Shown: piece by piece, positions 38,651-51,648 of the stretch
Layout: each line of letters starts with the position of its first letter
Numbering within the stretch: position 1 is the stretch's first letter
Assembly (NCBI RefSeq): GCF_003628125.1
Contig: NZ_RBZU01000016.1
Location: forward strand, 1-64,000
Origin: Pararobbsia silviterrae
GTDB lineage: Bacteria; Pseudomonadota; Gammaproteobacteria; Burkholderiales; Burkholderiaceae
Direction: 5' to 3'
Length of the DNA stretch: 64,000 nucleotides
Position numbers and translations under genes: made by a program
The notes under the pieces: generated by a model
Seen by the model: the letters and a program-made list of their open reading frames with translations, nothing else
The model's database searches: none
Told to the model about the DNA's origin: nothing

Positions 38651-38889
38651 GCGAGCCGATCCCCGGGGGATCCGGCCGTGAACGGTCCAATACGAGCGCG
38701 CCGAGGGGAACGATTCAATGCGAGCGACCCGGCACGGGCGGCCTGACATGGGTGACCGGACAAAGGCGATCCGACGTGAGGGCGTCTACATGAGGAAGCC
38801 GGCATGAGGGAGTTCACATCAGTGAGTCCACAAGAGCGAGTCCGCATGAGCGAGTCCACATGAGCGAGTCCACATGAGTGAGCCGATCG
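38649..38889 (+). repeat. Degenerate 14-bp tandem array between dgt and the phosphodiesterase
   Basis: Clear units begin at 38778, 38792, 38806, 38820, 38834, 38848, 38862 and 38876, an exact 14-bp period, consensus GAGCGAGTCCACAT; the units at 38848 and 38862 are identical. Weaker units in phase (7-9 of 14 bases) can be followed back to about 38680. The whole dgt-phosphodiesterase gap lies between two copies of TGAGYGAGCCGATC. The last unit contains the second half of the start region of the next gene. Confidence 0.85.
38718..38877 (+). other. Chain of three tiny ORFs linked by ATGA overlaps
   Basis: Inside the 14-bp array, frames of 29 codons (38718-38807), 19 codons (38804-38863) and 5 codons (38860-38877, MSEST) each overlap the next ATG by 4 bases, and the last overlaps the phosphodiesterase start at 38874. 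The chain arises because every unit carries CATGAG and the period is not a multiple of three. The small peptides are probably meaningless, but ribosomes could be passed along. No strong ribosome binding site is visible before any of the starts. Confidence 0.45.
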
Positions 38890-39629
38890 CGTGGTCGTAT
38901 CCGCATGTCGTCGCCCATCGGTGCGGCGGTGTGCTCGCGCCCGAGAATACGCTCGCGGGGCTCGATCAAGCCGTGCGTCATCAGGTCGCGATGGTCGAGT
39001 TCGATGCGAAGTTGTCGAGCGACGACGTGCCGTTTCTGCTGCACGACGACGATGTCGATCGGACGAGCGACGGACACGGGCCGGCGGCGCGTTTGTCGTA
39101 CGCGGCGCTGTCGAAACTCGATGCGGGGCGGTGGTTCGACGCGTCGTATGCGGGCGAACGCATGCCGACCCTCGAATCCGTCGCGCGACGATGCATTGCG
39201 CTGGGTCTTCAGGCGAATGTCGAGATCAAGCCGTGTCCGGGCCGCGACGCGGAGACCGGCACGCGTGTCGCGCGTGCCGTGCAGGCCTACTGGGCCGACG
39301 CGCCGGTCCAGCCGTTGCTCTCGTCGTTTTCGGAAACGGCGCTCGCCGCCGCGCGCGATGCCGCGCCCGAACTCCCGCGCGGCATGTTGTTCGGCGCGCT
39401 TCCCGACGACTGGGCGCAGTGCGTGTGGCGCTTGCGATGCGTGTCGGTTCATCTGGATCACACGGATCTCGACGCGGCGCGCGTCGCCGCGTTGCGCGAG
39501 GCGGGCTATCGGACGCTCGTCTACACGGTCAACGATCTCGAACGCGCACGCACGCTTGTCGCCTGGGGCGTCGATGCGATCTGCACGGACCGCATCGATC
39601 GGATCAACGCGCTGACGCTGTCGGTTTGA
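38874..39629 (+). CDS. ugpQ: Glycerophosphodiester phosphodiesterase
   Basis: 251 residues, GDPD TIM-barrel family. HRCGGVLAPENTLAGL holds the catalytic His15-Arg16, VEFDAKLSSDDVPFLLHDDD supplies the metal-binding acid residues and second histidine, and VEIKPCPG a further glutamate. Hydrolyses glycerophosphodiesters to glycerol-3-phosphate and an alcohol; without a signal peptide it is cytoplasmic. The ATG lies within the last unit of a 14-bp tandem array. The last 14 codons lie in the first copy of a 95-bp tandem repeat. Confidence 0.92.
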   Translation: MSEPIAWSYPHVVAHRCGGVLAPENTLAGLDQAVRHQVAMVEFDAKLSSDDVPFLLHDDDVDRTSDGHGPAARLSYAALSKLDAGRWFDASYAGERMPTLESVARRCIALGLQANVEIKPCPGRDAETGTRVARAVQAYWADAPVQPLLSSFSETALAAARDAAPELPRGMLFGALPDDWAQCVWRLRCVSVHLDHTDLDAARVAALREAGYRTLVYTVNDLERARTLVAWGVDAICTDRIDRINALTLSV

Positions 39630-39805
39630 GGGCGAGCGCGGACGCGAGGTGTCGTGCGGCCACGCGACCTGCGATGGGCCCGGACCGCATCGATGGGATC
39701 GATGCGCTGACGCCGTTGATTTGAAGGCGAGCGCCGACGCAAGGTGTCGCGCGGCCGCGCGTCCTGCGATGGGCTCGGGCCGCATCGACGGGAGCGATGC
39801 GCGGA
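39587..39805 (+). repeat. 95-bp tandem repeat, 2.3 copies, overlapping the end of ugpQ
   Basis: Copies start at 39587, 39682 and 39777, exactly 95 bases apart, each with GGNCCGCATCGAYSGGA. The first copy contains the last 14 codons and stop of ugpQ and about 50 bases of downstream sequence. The copies differ at scattered bases, so the duplication is not recent. The third copy is cut off after about 28 bases. Confidence 0.88.
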
Positions 39806-39887
39806 TCTCGCGGTGACGACGCGCGACAAACACGCGCGCACCTCAGCACTTGCCGCAGCACCCCTGCCAGCTCAGCGCGTCGTGATC

Positions 39888-40271
39888 TCAGTGCGTCGTC
39901 TTTCGCCCGAGCACCGCGCCCACCAAGAGCGCGACACCGGCGAACGCCGCGATCGTCTGCCACGGCTTCTCGTGAACGAATTCATCGGTTTGATTGAATG
40001 CGGCGCGCGCACGCTCGCGTGCGATGTCGCGCGTCGCGTCGAGCTTCTCGCGTGCGGTGTTGACGCGCTCGCGAATCTGACCGCGCAACGTCGCGATATC
40101 GGCGTGCGTGCCGTCGGCGAGGCAGGCCTGAAGTTCGTCGATCAGCGTGCGCAATTCGTCGCCGATATCATTCGCGGCGTGCTTGCCGCGACGCGCGATG
40201 CGCTTCATGTGCCGGCGCGTGGCATGCATCGAATCGTCGACGGCATCCCGGGTGTGGACAAACGCGGTCAT
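39888..40271 (-). CDS. DUF883 family (ElaB/YqjD-like) membrane-anchored protein
   Basis: 127 residues. A long amphipathic helical region rich in Arg, Ala and Glu is followed by a C-terminal membrane segment (WQTIAAFAGVALLVGAVLG) and a short basic tail, the layout of ElaB/YqjD/YgaM proteins. In E. coli YqjD binds ribosomes at the membrane in stationary phase; function here is inferred only. AGGAG lies 6 bases before the ATG on the minus strand. Confidence 0.85.
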   Translation of the reverse strand: MTAFVHTRDAVDDSMHATRRHMKRIARRGKHAANDIGDELRTLIDELQACLADGTHADIATLRGQIRERVNTAREKLDATRDIARERARAAFNQTDEFVHEKPWQTIAAFAGVALLVGAVLGRKTTH

Positions 40272-40364
40272 GGAGTTCTCCTATCGATGAACGAAAACAC
40301 CGCGCGAAGTGCGCGATGCCGTCCTCGACCAGCAAGCCGGGTGCCTGCCCTGACGCAGGCGCTT

Positions 40365-40390
40365 GCGCCGAGCGCCGAGCGCCGAGCGCC
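40365..40390 (+). repeat. 7-bp tandem repeat, 3.7 copies
   Basis: GCGCCGA repeated at 40365, 40372 and 40379 plus GCGCC. It lies in the non-coding gap upstream of the DUF883 gene and beyond the ompW terminator. Confidence 0.7.
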
Positions 40391-40418
40391 ATCCCGTGCG
40401 CGAGGCAGGGCGCACGCC

Positions 40419-40451
40419 AAAGAAAACGCCCGCACACGAGGTGTGCGGGCG
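40419..40451 (-). terminator. Intrinsic terminator of the OmpW-like gene
   Basis: An 11-bp perfect stem (40427-40437 with 40441-40451) and GAG loop; on the minus strand it is followed by TTTTCTTT (complement of 40419-40426). It lies about 70 bases after the stop of the porin gene. Confidence 0.88.
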
Positions 40452-40519
40452 ATCAATCCCTGCTGGGTTGTTGTGCTTGTTCGATACGCCCCGCGTGCGT
40501 GACGCGGCGCGCGCGCCGA

Positions 40520-41251
40520 TCAGAACTTGTAACCGACGTTGATGTACGAAATGATCGGGTTCAGCTTGATGTCGGCCTTCGAGACACTGTTCAGCTTGCC
40601 GACGAGCGACTGCGATTGCGGCGTGTAGAGCGTCGCGGTCGTCTTCAGCGGCATATACGACAGCGACCAGCCCGCGTACCAGTGGTCCGTGATCTGGAAC
40701 GTGAAACCGCCGTTGAACACCGCCGCCCACTTGTTTTCGACGCTGACGGTCGTCGGACCGTTGAGGATCGCGACGTTGCTGATGAACGACTGATTCGTGA
40801 TCTGCGCGTCCGAGAACCACACGCGCGAGACGCCGATGCCCAGATACGGCCGCAGACGCTGCGTGGCCTGGCCGAAATAATATTTGAGCAGCAGCGTCGG
40901 GCTCCATTGCCGGACCTGGCCGAGTTCGCCGAACGCCGCGAGCTGGCCTTCGCCGCTCAGATAGAACTTCGGCGGCACGCCCATCACGCCTTCGACCGCG
41001 ATGTTGTCGGTGACGAAATACGTGCCCGTGAAGCCGATCGTGTCCGCATCGCTGACCGCCGCGCCCGTATTCGCGATCGGGTCGTTGAATGTCGTGCCGC
41101 CGCGCGAAACGAGCGTGAACGGACTGCTTTGGTCTTGCGGCGAGAGGTGGAACCACCCGGTGCTCAGAATGAAGCTGCCAGCCGACTGCGCGTGCGCGGC
41201 GCCCGCGCAGGCCAACGCCATCGCCCCCGCAGCGATGATCTTGTAGTTCAT
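40520..41251 (-). CDS. ompW: OmpW family outer membrane protein
   Basis: 243 residues with a signal peptide (cut after AHA, about residue 21). LSTGWFHLSPQDQSSPF near the N-terminus, alternating beta strands, RPYLGIGVSRVWFSD and the terminal aromatic residue (ISYINVGYKF) fit an eight-stranded OmpW barrel, a channel for small hydrophobic molecules. AAGGAGGAG lies directly before the ATG at 41251. Divergent from the transposase-like gene. Confidence 0.9.
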   Translation of the reverse strand: MNYKIIAAGAMALACAGAAHAQSAGSFILSTGWFHLSPQDQSSPFTLVSRGGTTFNDPIANTGAAVSDADTIGFTGTYFVTDNIAVEGVMGVPPKFYLSGEGQLAAFGELGQVRQWSPTLLLKYYFGQATQRLRPYLGIGVSRVWFSDAQITNQSFISNVAILNGPTTVSVENKWAAVFNGGFTFQITDHWYAGWSLSYMPLKTTATLYTPQSQSLVGKLNSVSKADIKLNPIISYINVGYKF

Positions 41252-41305
41252 TGTCTCCTCCTTATGAAAGCGGAATCGATTATGACGATAACGTTTGAAA
41301 CGATG

Positions 41306-41326
41306 AAGGCTCGCCGATAGAGCCTT
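41306..41326. promoter_or_regulatory. Hairpin in the divergent ompW / transposase-like control region
   Basis: AAGGCTC (41306-41312) and GAGCCTT (41320-41326) form a perfect 7-bp inverted repeat, about 55 bases before the ompW ATG. It could be an operator or part of the ompW leader. Confidence 0.35.
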
Positions 41327-41438
41327 TAACCTAAAAGCCGCGCTGTTTCTCGCTTGCGCGCGCCGCGGGGCGATTTCCCGCCCGGTTGAACTTTGCACGC
41401 GCGGGTATACTCCAATCGCGATCACACGGAACCTGAGC

Positions 41439-42185
41439 ATGGCCCGCCTAGCCCGACTTTATGTACCGGACGAGCCGCAGCACGTGATTTTGCGCGGCCT
41501 CAACAACCAGTCCGCGTTCGTCGACGCGGAAGACTATGCGTTGTTTCTCGACTGCCTGAAGGCGGCGTCGCGCGATCACTCGCTCGCCGTGCATGCGTAT
41601 TCGCTGATGCCATCGGCGGTTCATCTGCTCGTGACGCCCCGCGAGGAGACGAGTCTGCCCAAGGCGATGCAGGCCGTCGGGCGACGCTACGTCGCGCACT
41701 TCAATCGTCGCTACGGCCGACGCGGCACGCTCTGGGAGGGCCGCTATCGCGCCACCGTGCTCGAAAGCGAGCGCTATTTCCTGCTGTGCAGCCGCTTCGT
41801 CGAATTGCGTCCGGTCCGCGCACAAATCGTCGCCGATCCCGTCGACTACAAATGGACGAGCTTCGCCCACCATACGGGCGTCGTGCTTGATGCGCTGATC
41901 ACCGATCATGCCCAGTACTGGTCGCTCGGCAACACGCCGTTCGAGCGCCAGCGCCGCTACAAGGAAATGATCGAACAGCCGCTTGACGAGCGTGACGTCG
42001 ACCTGCTCGAGCAGGCGACGCTCAAGGGCTGGGTCATCGGCTCCGAGGCGTGGCTCGACTGGTGCGCGCGTCAGGCGAACCGCCGCGTGTCCCCGTTGCC
42101 GCGCGGCCGCCCGCGCAAGGCGCGGGCCGACGAACCCGCGGTCGAACCGGGCTCGGAAGACGACCCGCAACGCCGCGTCGGTTAA
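41439..42185 (+). CDS. REP-associated (Y1/IS200-like) transposase relative with altered HUH motif
   Basis: 248 residues. RLYVPDEPQHVILRGLNNQ, HAYSLMPSAVHLLVTP, the FNRRYGRRGTLWEGRYRAT segment and FVELRPVRAQIVADPVDYKW match RAYT proteins, single-copy relatives of IS200/IS605 transposases. The family normally has NHVHLL; here it is SAVHLL, so the first HUH histidine is alanine. The RGTLWEGRY core is intact. TATACT (41406-41411) is a plausible -10 box 27 bases before the ATG. The C-terminal 40 residues are Arg/Pro-rich. The altered motif suggests it no longer cuts DNA. Confidence 0.85.
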   Translation: MARLARLYVPDEPQHVILRGLNNQSAFVDAEDYALFLDCLKAASRDHSLAVHAYSLMPSAVHLLVTPREETSLPKAMQAVGRRYVAHFNRRYGRRGTLWEGRYRATVLESERYFLLCSRFVELRPVRAQIVADPVDYKWTSFAHHTGVVLDALITDHAQYWSLGNTPFERQRRYKEMIEQPLDERDVDLLEQATLKGWVIGSEAWLDWCARQANRRVSPLPRGRPRKARADEPAVEPGSEDDPQRRVG

Positions 42186-42336
42186 GTCTGTCCGCATCGA
42201 TTGAACCTCGATTGAATGAGTCCCGAGCGGATCGCGCCCTTGCGGCGCGGATCCGTATCGGCACGGCCTCTGGCCGCACGGATGGCAGCGGTGCGAACCC
42301 TGGCGCCACGGACCCGACGGGCCGGTACCATACCTC

Positions 42337-42358
42337 AAATTCAGCATTCGCTGAATTT
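42337..42358. repeat. Perfect 9-bp inverted repeat downstream of the RAYT gene
   Basis: AAATTCAGC and GCTGAATTT flank ATTC. RAYT genes are often flanked by REP palindromes, but the GTRG-type foot expected of a REP is not obvious here. Confidence 0.45.
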
Positions 42359-42472
42359 CGTCGCAAAATTGCAACGGCGTCTCGCAATAATGGATCGCGA
42401 CGCGACGTCCGGCTCGCTCGATGGCTGTGCACGGACGCCGCGAAGACTGCCTCGAAGTGATGCGCGAAACCG

Positions 42473-42502
42473 AAGACCCGCCGTGTTTGCGGGTCTTTTT
42501 TG
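42473..42502 (+). terminator. Intrinsic terminator between the RAYT gene and gltB
   Basis: AAGACCCGC (42473-42481) pairs with GCGGGTCTT (42489-42497), followed by T to 42501. It lies 290 bases after the RAYT stop; it may end that transcript or an unrecognised short RNA. Confidence 0.85.
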
Positions 42503-42583
42503 GTGAATTTCAAATGTGACCCCAATTAATTCCCACGTTTTTGGTGCGGCTGCAATATATGGGGCCAAATCGCCCATTTTTAT

Positions 42584-42613
42584 TTGGTAATTCTCTGATT
42601 CGTCGCGTATATT
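42584..42613 (+). promoter_or_regulatory. Probable gltB promoter
   Basis: TTGGTA (42584-42589), 18-base spacer, TATATT (42608-42613), in an A/T-rich stretch about 170 bases before gltB. No sigma-54 site with the right spacing was found. Confidence 0.4.
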
Positions 42614-42784
42614 CCGTATTCCGGCAGGTTTTCCTCGTGATGGTCTATCCGTGGCGTCAAGCCGACATCGTCGGGTTCGAGTCGCGGCATCTAGCAGGCG
42701 CAGTCCGGTAGCCCCGTCCGTGGGCCTCCCAATACGTTTCCGGTTCCACCGGCTGTCCCCACAGCCTCCAACCAGGGTGTCAAG

Positions 42785-47491
<4,707 letters not shown>

Positions 47492-47599
47492 TCCGCGGCG
47501 CATCGATACTGACAAGGCAGGCGGCGGACGCCGCGCGCATCGCACGATGCGCCGCGCGCGCCGACCGCCGGATCCTCACCAATACGGATAGAGAATCGA

Positions 47600-49066
47600 A
47601 TGGGTAAGGCAACCGGTTTTCTCGAATTTGAGCGCCGCAACGAGACGTACGAACCGTCGACCGCGCGCGTCAAGCACTACAAGGAATTCGTCTTCGCACT
47701 GTCCGACGAGGACGCGAAGATCCAGGGCGCACGTTGCATGGACTGCGGCATTCCGTTCTGCAATAACGGCTGCCCGGTCAACAACGTGATTCCCGACTTC
47801 AACGACCTCGTCTATCGGCAGGACTGGAAGTCGGCGATTCAGGTGCTGCACTCGACGAACAACTTCCCCGAGTTCACGGGCCGGATCTGCCCGGCGCCGT
47901 GCGAAGCGGCCTGCACGCTGAACATCAATGACGACGCGGTCGGCATCAAGTCGATCGAGCACGCGATCATCGACAAGGCGTGGGAAGAGGGCTGGGTCGA
48001 GCCGCAACCGGCCAAGCACAAGACCGGCAAGAAGGTCGCGGTCGTCGGATCGGGCCCCGCGGGCCTCGCGGCCGCGCAGCAGCTCGCGCGTGCGGGTCAC
48101 GCCGTGACCGTGTTCGAAAAGAACGATCGCGCCGGCGGCCTGCTTCGCTACGGCATTCCCGACTTCAAGATGGAGAAGGGCCTGATCGACCGCCGCATCG
48201 AGCAGATGGAAGCCGAAGGCGTGACGTTTCGCACGGGCGTGTATGTCGGCGGCGAAGGCTTCCCCGTACATATCCAGAACGGTTCGCGCGAAACGATTTC
48301 GCCGAAGCAACTGAAGGCCGACTTCGATGCGGTCGTGATCGCCGGCGGCGCCGAAATGCCGCGCGATCTGCCCGTGCCGGGCCGCGAGCTGCAAGGCACG
48401 TACTTCGCGATGGAGTTCCTGCCGCAACAAAACAAGGTCAATGCGGGCGACGTCGTCGAGCATCAGCTCAAGGCGACGGGCAAGCACGTGATCGTGATCG
48501 GCGGCGGCGATACGGGTTCGGACTGCGTCGGCACGTCGAACCGTCACGGCGCGGCGAGCGTCACGCAATTCGAATTGCTGCCGCAACCGCCCGAGCAAGA
48601 GAACAAGACGATGGTCTGGCCGTACTGGCCGATCAAGCTGCGCACGTCGTCGTCGCACGAGGAAGGCTGCTCGCGCGACTGGGCGGTCGCGACGAAGCGT
48701 CTCGAAGGCAGCAACGGCAAGGTCGAGAAGCTGATCGCGGCGCGTGTCGAATGGAAGGACGGCAAGATGCAGGAAGTGCCGGACTCCGAGTTCGAAATGA
48801 AGGCCGATCTCGTGCTGCTCGCGATGGGTTTCGTGTCGCCGGTCGCGACCGTGCTCGAGGCGTTCGGCGTCGACAAGGATGCGCGCGGCAATGCGCGTGC
48901 GGCGACCGAAGGCGATCGCGCGTACTACACGAACGTCGACAAGGTGTTCGCGGCGGGCGATGTGCGCCGTGGCCAGTCGCTCGTCGTCTGGGCGATCCGC
49001 GAAGGCCGCCAGGCCGCGCGCGCGGTCGATACGTACCTGATGGGCAGCTCGGAACTCCCGCGCTGA
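47600..49066 (+). CDS. gltD: Glutamate synthase (NADPH) small subunit
   Basis: 488 residues. N-terminal cysteine clusters for two 4Fe-4S centres ([17 protein letters not shown] and [10 protein letters not shown]), an FAD-binding Rossmann motif ([21 protein letters not shown] region) and an NADPH-binding motif ([17 protein letters not shown]). Feeds electrons from NADPH to GltB. A strong terminator follows. Confidence 0.98.
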   Translation: MGKATGFLEFERRNETYEPSTARVKHYKEFVFALSDEDAKIQGARCMDCGIPFCNNGCPVNNVIPDFNDLVYRQDWKSAIQVLHSTNNFPEFTGRICPAPCEAACTLNINDDAVGIKSIEHAIIDKAWEEGWVEPQPAKHKTGKKVAVVGSGPAGLAAAQQLARAGHAVTVFEKNDRAGGLLRYGIPDFKMEKGLIDRRIEQMEAEGVTFRTGVYVGGEGFPVHIQNGSRETISPKQLKADFDAVVIAGGAEMPRDLPVPGRELQGTYFAMEFLPQQNKVNAGDVVEHQLKATGKHVIVIGGGDTGSDCVGTSNRHGAASVTQFELLPQPPEQENKTMVWPYWPIKLRTSSSHEEGCSRDWAVATKRLEGSNGKVEKLIAARVEWKDGKMQEVPDSEFEMKADLVLLAMGFVSPVATVLEAFGVDKDARGNARAATEGDRAYYTNVDKVFAAGDVRRGQSLVVWAIREGRQAARAVDTYLMGSSELPR

Positions 49067-49141
49067 TCGGTCCGCGGTACGCGCGCGGCGGCGTGTGAGC
49101 GTCCGCCGTGTGCGATGTCGCGAGACCCCGAAGACCTGACG

Positions 49142-49189
49142 AAGACCCCGATGGGTCCGGCTCATGCCGGCGCATCGGGGTCTTTTTTT
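49142..49189 (+). terminator. Intrinsic terminator of gltBD
   Basis: A 12-bp stem AAGACCCCGATG (49142-49153) with CATCGGGGTCTT (49173-49184), with an inner CCGG/CCGG stem, followed by T to 49189. Confidence 0.92.
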
Positions 49190-49319
49190 GCCTGACGCCG
49201 ACGGTAGCGATCGTCGGCGACACGGCCGATCCTTTCGCGATCGGCTCGGTTCGTCCGCGCTTTCCGGGGTGCCGGTCGGGGCCGTCCCGAGGCGTTCGGC
49301 TTTGGGATGCCGTAGCGAC

Positions 49320-51080
49320 TTACGCCGCCGCCGCGACCTGTTCGCGCGTGATCAGAATCGTGTCGCGATGGTAGACATCGAGCGAGTCGCGATGCGCGAC
49401 GCTGACGATCGCGGTGCCCGGCAATTCGCGCAGCAGGGCTTCGTAGACGTGACGCTCGGTCGGCGCGTCGAGCGCGCTCGTCGCTTCGTCGAGGAACACG
49501 AAGTCGGGCTTCTGCAGCAGCACGCGCGCGAACGCGAGCCGTTGCTGTTCGCCGGGCGACAGACGGCGTGTCCAATGCGCGTCTTCGTCGAGACGGTCGA
49601 CGTAGTCGTCGAGCTTGACCATGCGCAGCGCCGCGCGGCACGCATCGTCGGTGAACGCCGTCGCCTGCGACGGATAGGCGAGCGCGGCGTGCAGCGGGCC
49701 GATCGGGATATAGCTGACCTGCGGCACGAACAGCAGCTTGGCCGAGACGGGGATGTCGATTGATCCGTCGCCGAACGGCCAGAGACCCGCGAGCGCGCGC
49801 AGCAGCGTGCTCTTGCCGGACCCCGATGCGCCGCGCACGAGCACGCGCGCGCCCGGATCGATGCCGATCTCGCCCACGCGAGCCAACACGGTGCCGTCGG
49901 GCAGCGCGAGCACGAGGCGGTCGGTGCGCAACGATTGCGTATCGGTCAGATGGCGATTGATGCCGCCGTGCTCGGTGGCCGGAGACAGGGCTTCGCGCGT
50001 GTGTTGCTCGTCGATCGAGCGCACGAACTCACGCAGCCGGTTGACCGTCGCGCGCCAGCCCGCGAGGGTCGAGAAACTGTTGATGAACCATGAAAACGAC
50101 TCGCTGACCGTGCCGAACGCATCGGAGATCTGGAACAGCGTGCCGATCGGATAGGCGCCCGAGAAATAGCGCGGCGCCGCGACGAAGAACGGGAAGATGT
50201 TCGCGAGCTGACCGTAGACGGCGTTCACGATCGTGAGCCGCTTCGTGTAGGTCATGATGCCGCGCCAGTTGTCGTAAATCGTCTGGAAGATCGTGCGCGC
50301 CTGCTTGCGTTCGGCGTCGGCGCCGCCATAGAGCGCGATCTGTTCGGCGTTCTCGCGCACGCGCACGAGGAAGAAACGGAAATTCGCCTCGACGCGCTGC
50401 TTCTGATAGTTGATCGCCACGAGCGGCTTGCCGAAGCGCTGGATCACGAACGACCCCGCGAGCGCATAGAGCGCGGCGGCCCAGACCATATAGCCGGGGA
50501 TCGTGACGACGGTGCCCGAGACCGTGAAGGTCAGCGCGCCCGCAATATGCCAGAGAATGAAGACGAACGAAAACAGCGTGACGACCGTCGACAGCAGATC
50601 GAGCGAGAGCGCAAGCGTCGTGCTCGCGAGCGATTCGAGGTCGTCCGAGATCCGTTGGTCAGGGTTGTCGGCGAGGCGGTCGCGCTCGATCCGATAGAAC
50701 GCGTGGTCCGACAGCCACCGTTCGACGAAGCGCGTCGTGAGCCATGTGCGCCAGCGAATCTCGAGGAGCTGACGGAACCAGATGCGCGTCGTCACGATGA
50801 AGATGTACGCGAACGCGAGGTACGAGAACTCGAGCATCGAGTGGATGAACACGTTCCAGTTCTTCGCCGCGAGCGCGTCGTAGAACTCGCGATTCCACGC
50901 GTTGAGCCGCACGTTGATATAGACGATCGCCATGTTCAGCGCGATCACGAGCAGCAACAGCCCGATCGCGCTCCATCGTTCCTCCGAGACCCAGTACGGC
51001 TTGATAAGGCTCCACGCGGTGACGCGCGACGCGTCGGCCGAACGGGCCGAGGTATGAAGCGGGGCGGCGGTGTCGTTCAT
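49320..51080 (-). CDS. SbmA/BacA-type ABC transporter, fused permease and ATPase
   Basis: 586 residues. The membrane half (about 20-330) has the SbmA/BacA pattern (NVRLNAWNREFYDALAAKNW near the N-terminus; RWLSDHAFYRIERDRL; NPDQRISDDLESLASTTL). The ATPase half has Walker A GASGSGKST, signature LSPGEQQRLAFARVLL and Walker B FVFLDEATSALD. Relatives (YddA, BacA-like) import peptides, vitamin B12 or very-long-chain fatty acids; the substrate here is unknown. It is divergent from the thiamine operon, so a link with thiamine is conceivable but not shown. Confidence 0.9.
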   Translation of the reverse strand: MNDTAAPLHTSARSADASRVTAWSLIKPYWVSEERWSAIGLLLLVIALNMAIVYINVRLNAWNREFYDALAAKNWNVFIHSMLEFSYLAFAYIFIVTTRIWFRQLLEIRWRTWLTTRFVERWLSDHAFYRIERDRLADNPDQRISDDLESLASTTLALSLDLLSTVVTLFSFVFILWHIAGALTFTVSGTVVTIPGYMVWAAALYALAGSFVIQRFGKPLVAINYQKQRVEANFRFFLVRVRENAEQIALYGGADAERKQARTIFQTIYDNWRGIMTYTKRLTIVNAVYGQLANIFPFFVAAPRYFSGAYPIGTLFQISDAFGTVSESFSWFINSFSTLAGWRATVNRLREFVRSIDEQHTREALSPATEHGGINRHLTDTQSLRTDRLVLALPDGTVLARVGEIGIDPGARVLVRGASGSGKSTLLRALAGLWPFGDGSIDIPVSAKLLFVPQVSYIPIGPLHAALAYPSQATAFTDDACRAALRMVKLDDYVDRLDEDAHWTRRLSPGEQQRLAFARVLLQKPDFVFLDEATSALDAPTERHVYEALLRELPGTAIVSVAHRDSLDVYHRDTILITREQVAAAA

Positions 51081-51257
51081 GCGTATCTTCTCGGGGAGCG
51101 GTTCGGGTGCAGCGAGTCTGCGATGCCGAACTTTATTGAGACTTAAAATGTACGGAGCATTGTGCCAGAGCCACTGCGGGCGGGCTTTGCGGGCGTAGCA
51201 CGCATGCTTACGAGAAATGACGGCGGGTGGACGCGTCTGTGCCGGAGGGCTGCGCGT

Positions 51258-51287
51258 TTGCGGGTGTCAGGCCATGTGTGATTTAAT
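51258..51287 (+). promoter_or_regulatory. Promoter of the thiamine operon
   Basis: TTGCGG (51258-51263), 18-base spacer, TTTAAT (51282-51287). The predicted start, near 51294, falls at the beginning of the TPP riboswitch, which supports the call. Confidence 0.6.
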
Positions 51288-51295
51288 GCCCGGGA

Positions 51296-51378
51296 CGAAA
51301 CAGGGGTGCTTTGCGAGTCGTGCAAGGCTGAGAAAACACCCTTCGGACCCGATCCGGATAATACCGGCGCGGGAAGTT
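51296..51378 (+). promoter_or_regulatory. TPP riboswitch (THI element)
   Basis: The conserved TPP aptamer elements are in order: AGGGGTGC (P1/P2 start), GGCTGAGA at 51327-51334, ACACCC, GACCCGATCCGGATAATACC and the closing GGCGCGGGAAG. It binds thiamine pyrophosphate and shuts down expression of the downstream thiO-thiS-thiG-thiE operon. About 270 bases of GC-rich leader separate it from thiO; I could not pick out the expression platform. No gene was seen in that leader (51379-51648). Confidence 0.96.
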
Positions 51379-51648
51379 TTCGACACCGCCCAGCGCGTTT
51401 TCGACGTCGGCGCACGCGATCGATCCCCTCGGATGCCGTGCCGCGCGAGACCGATCGCGTCGTGCAGCGCGTGCCGACCGGCATCCGCACAGCCGGGTTG
51501 CCGAATACGCCGCATCGCGGCGCGAGGACCGGCGGTCCGCCGCTCCGAAGGCCGCGTGCGGGCCGCTGCACAGGCGGCCGGCGATTCCGCGATGGCGTCC
51601 CTTGTCTCGTCCAGACCGTTAATGCCCCGTTCGATTGGGAATCTTGCG

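Larger units (their letters stand above)
42186..42784 (+). other. Non-coding gap upstream of gltB
   Basis: About 600 bases without a convincing gene. It holds a 9-bp perfect palindrome (42337-42345 with 42350-42358), an orphan + strand terminator (42473-42502) and, after about 42500, an A/T-richer stretch with the probable gltB promoter. Confidence 0.5.

Noticed and set aside
38778-38889. CRISPR array
   Set aside because: The repeats are 14 bp and directly adjacent without unique spacers, so this is a simple tandem array. No cas genes are present.
39521-39963. Minus-strand open frames of about 105-120 codons downstream of ugpQ
   Set aside because: They are produced by the 95-bp tandem repeat and GC bias; their similar segments reflect the DNA repeat, not a protein family.
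42541-42556. Sigma-54 promoter for gltB
   Set aside because: A GG ... GC pattern exists, but the spacing is 9 bases rather than the required 12 between corresponding positions.
42655-42725. Possible tRNA suggested by GGTTCGAGTC near 42675
   Set aside because: The bases flanking the T-loop-like sequence do not form a 5-bp T stem, and no acceptor or anticodon stem can be drawn.
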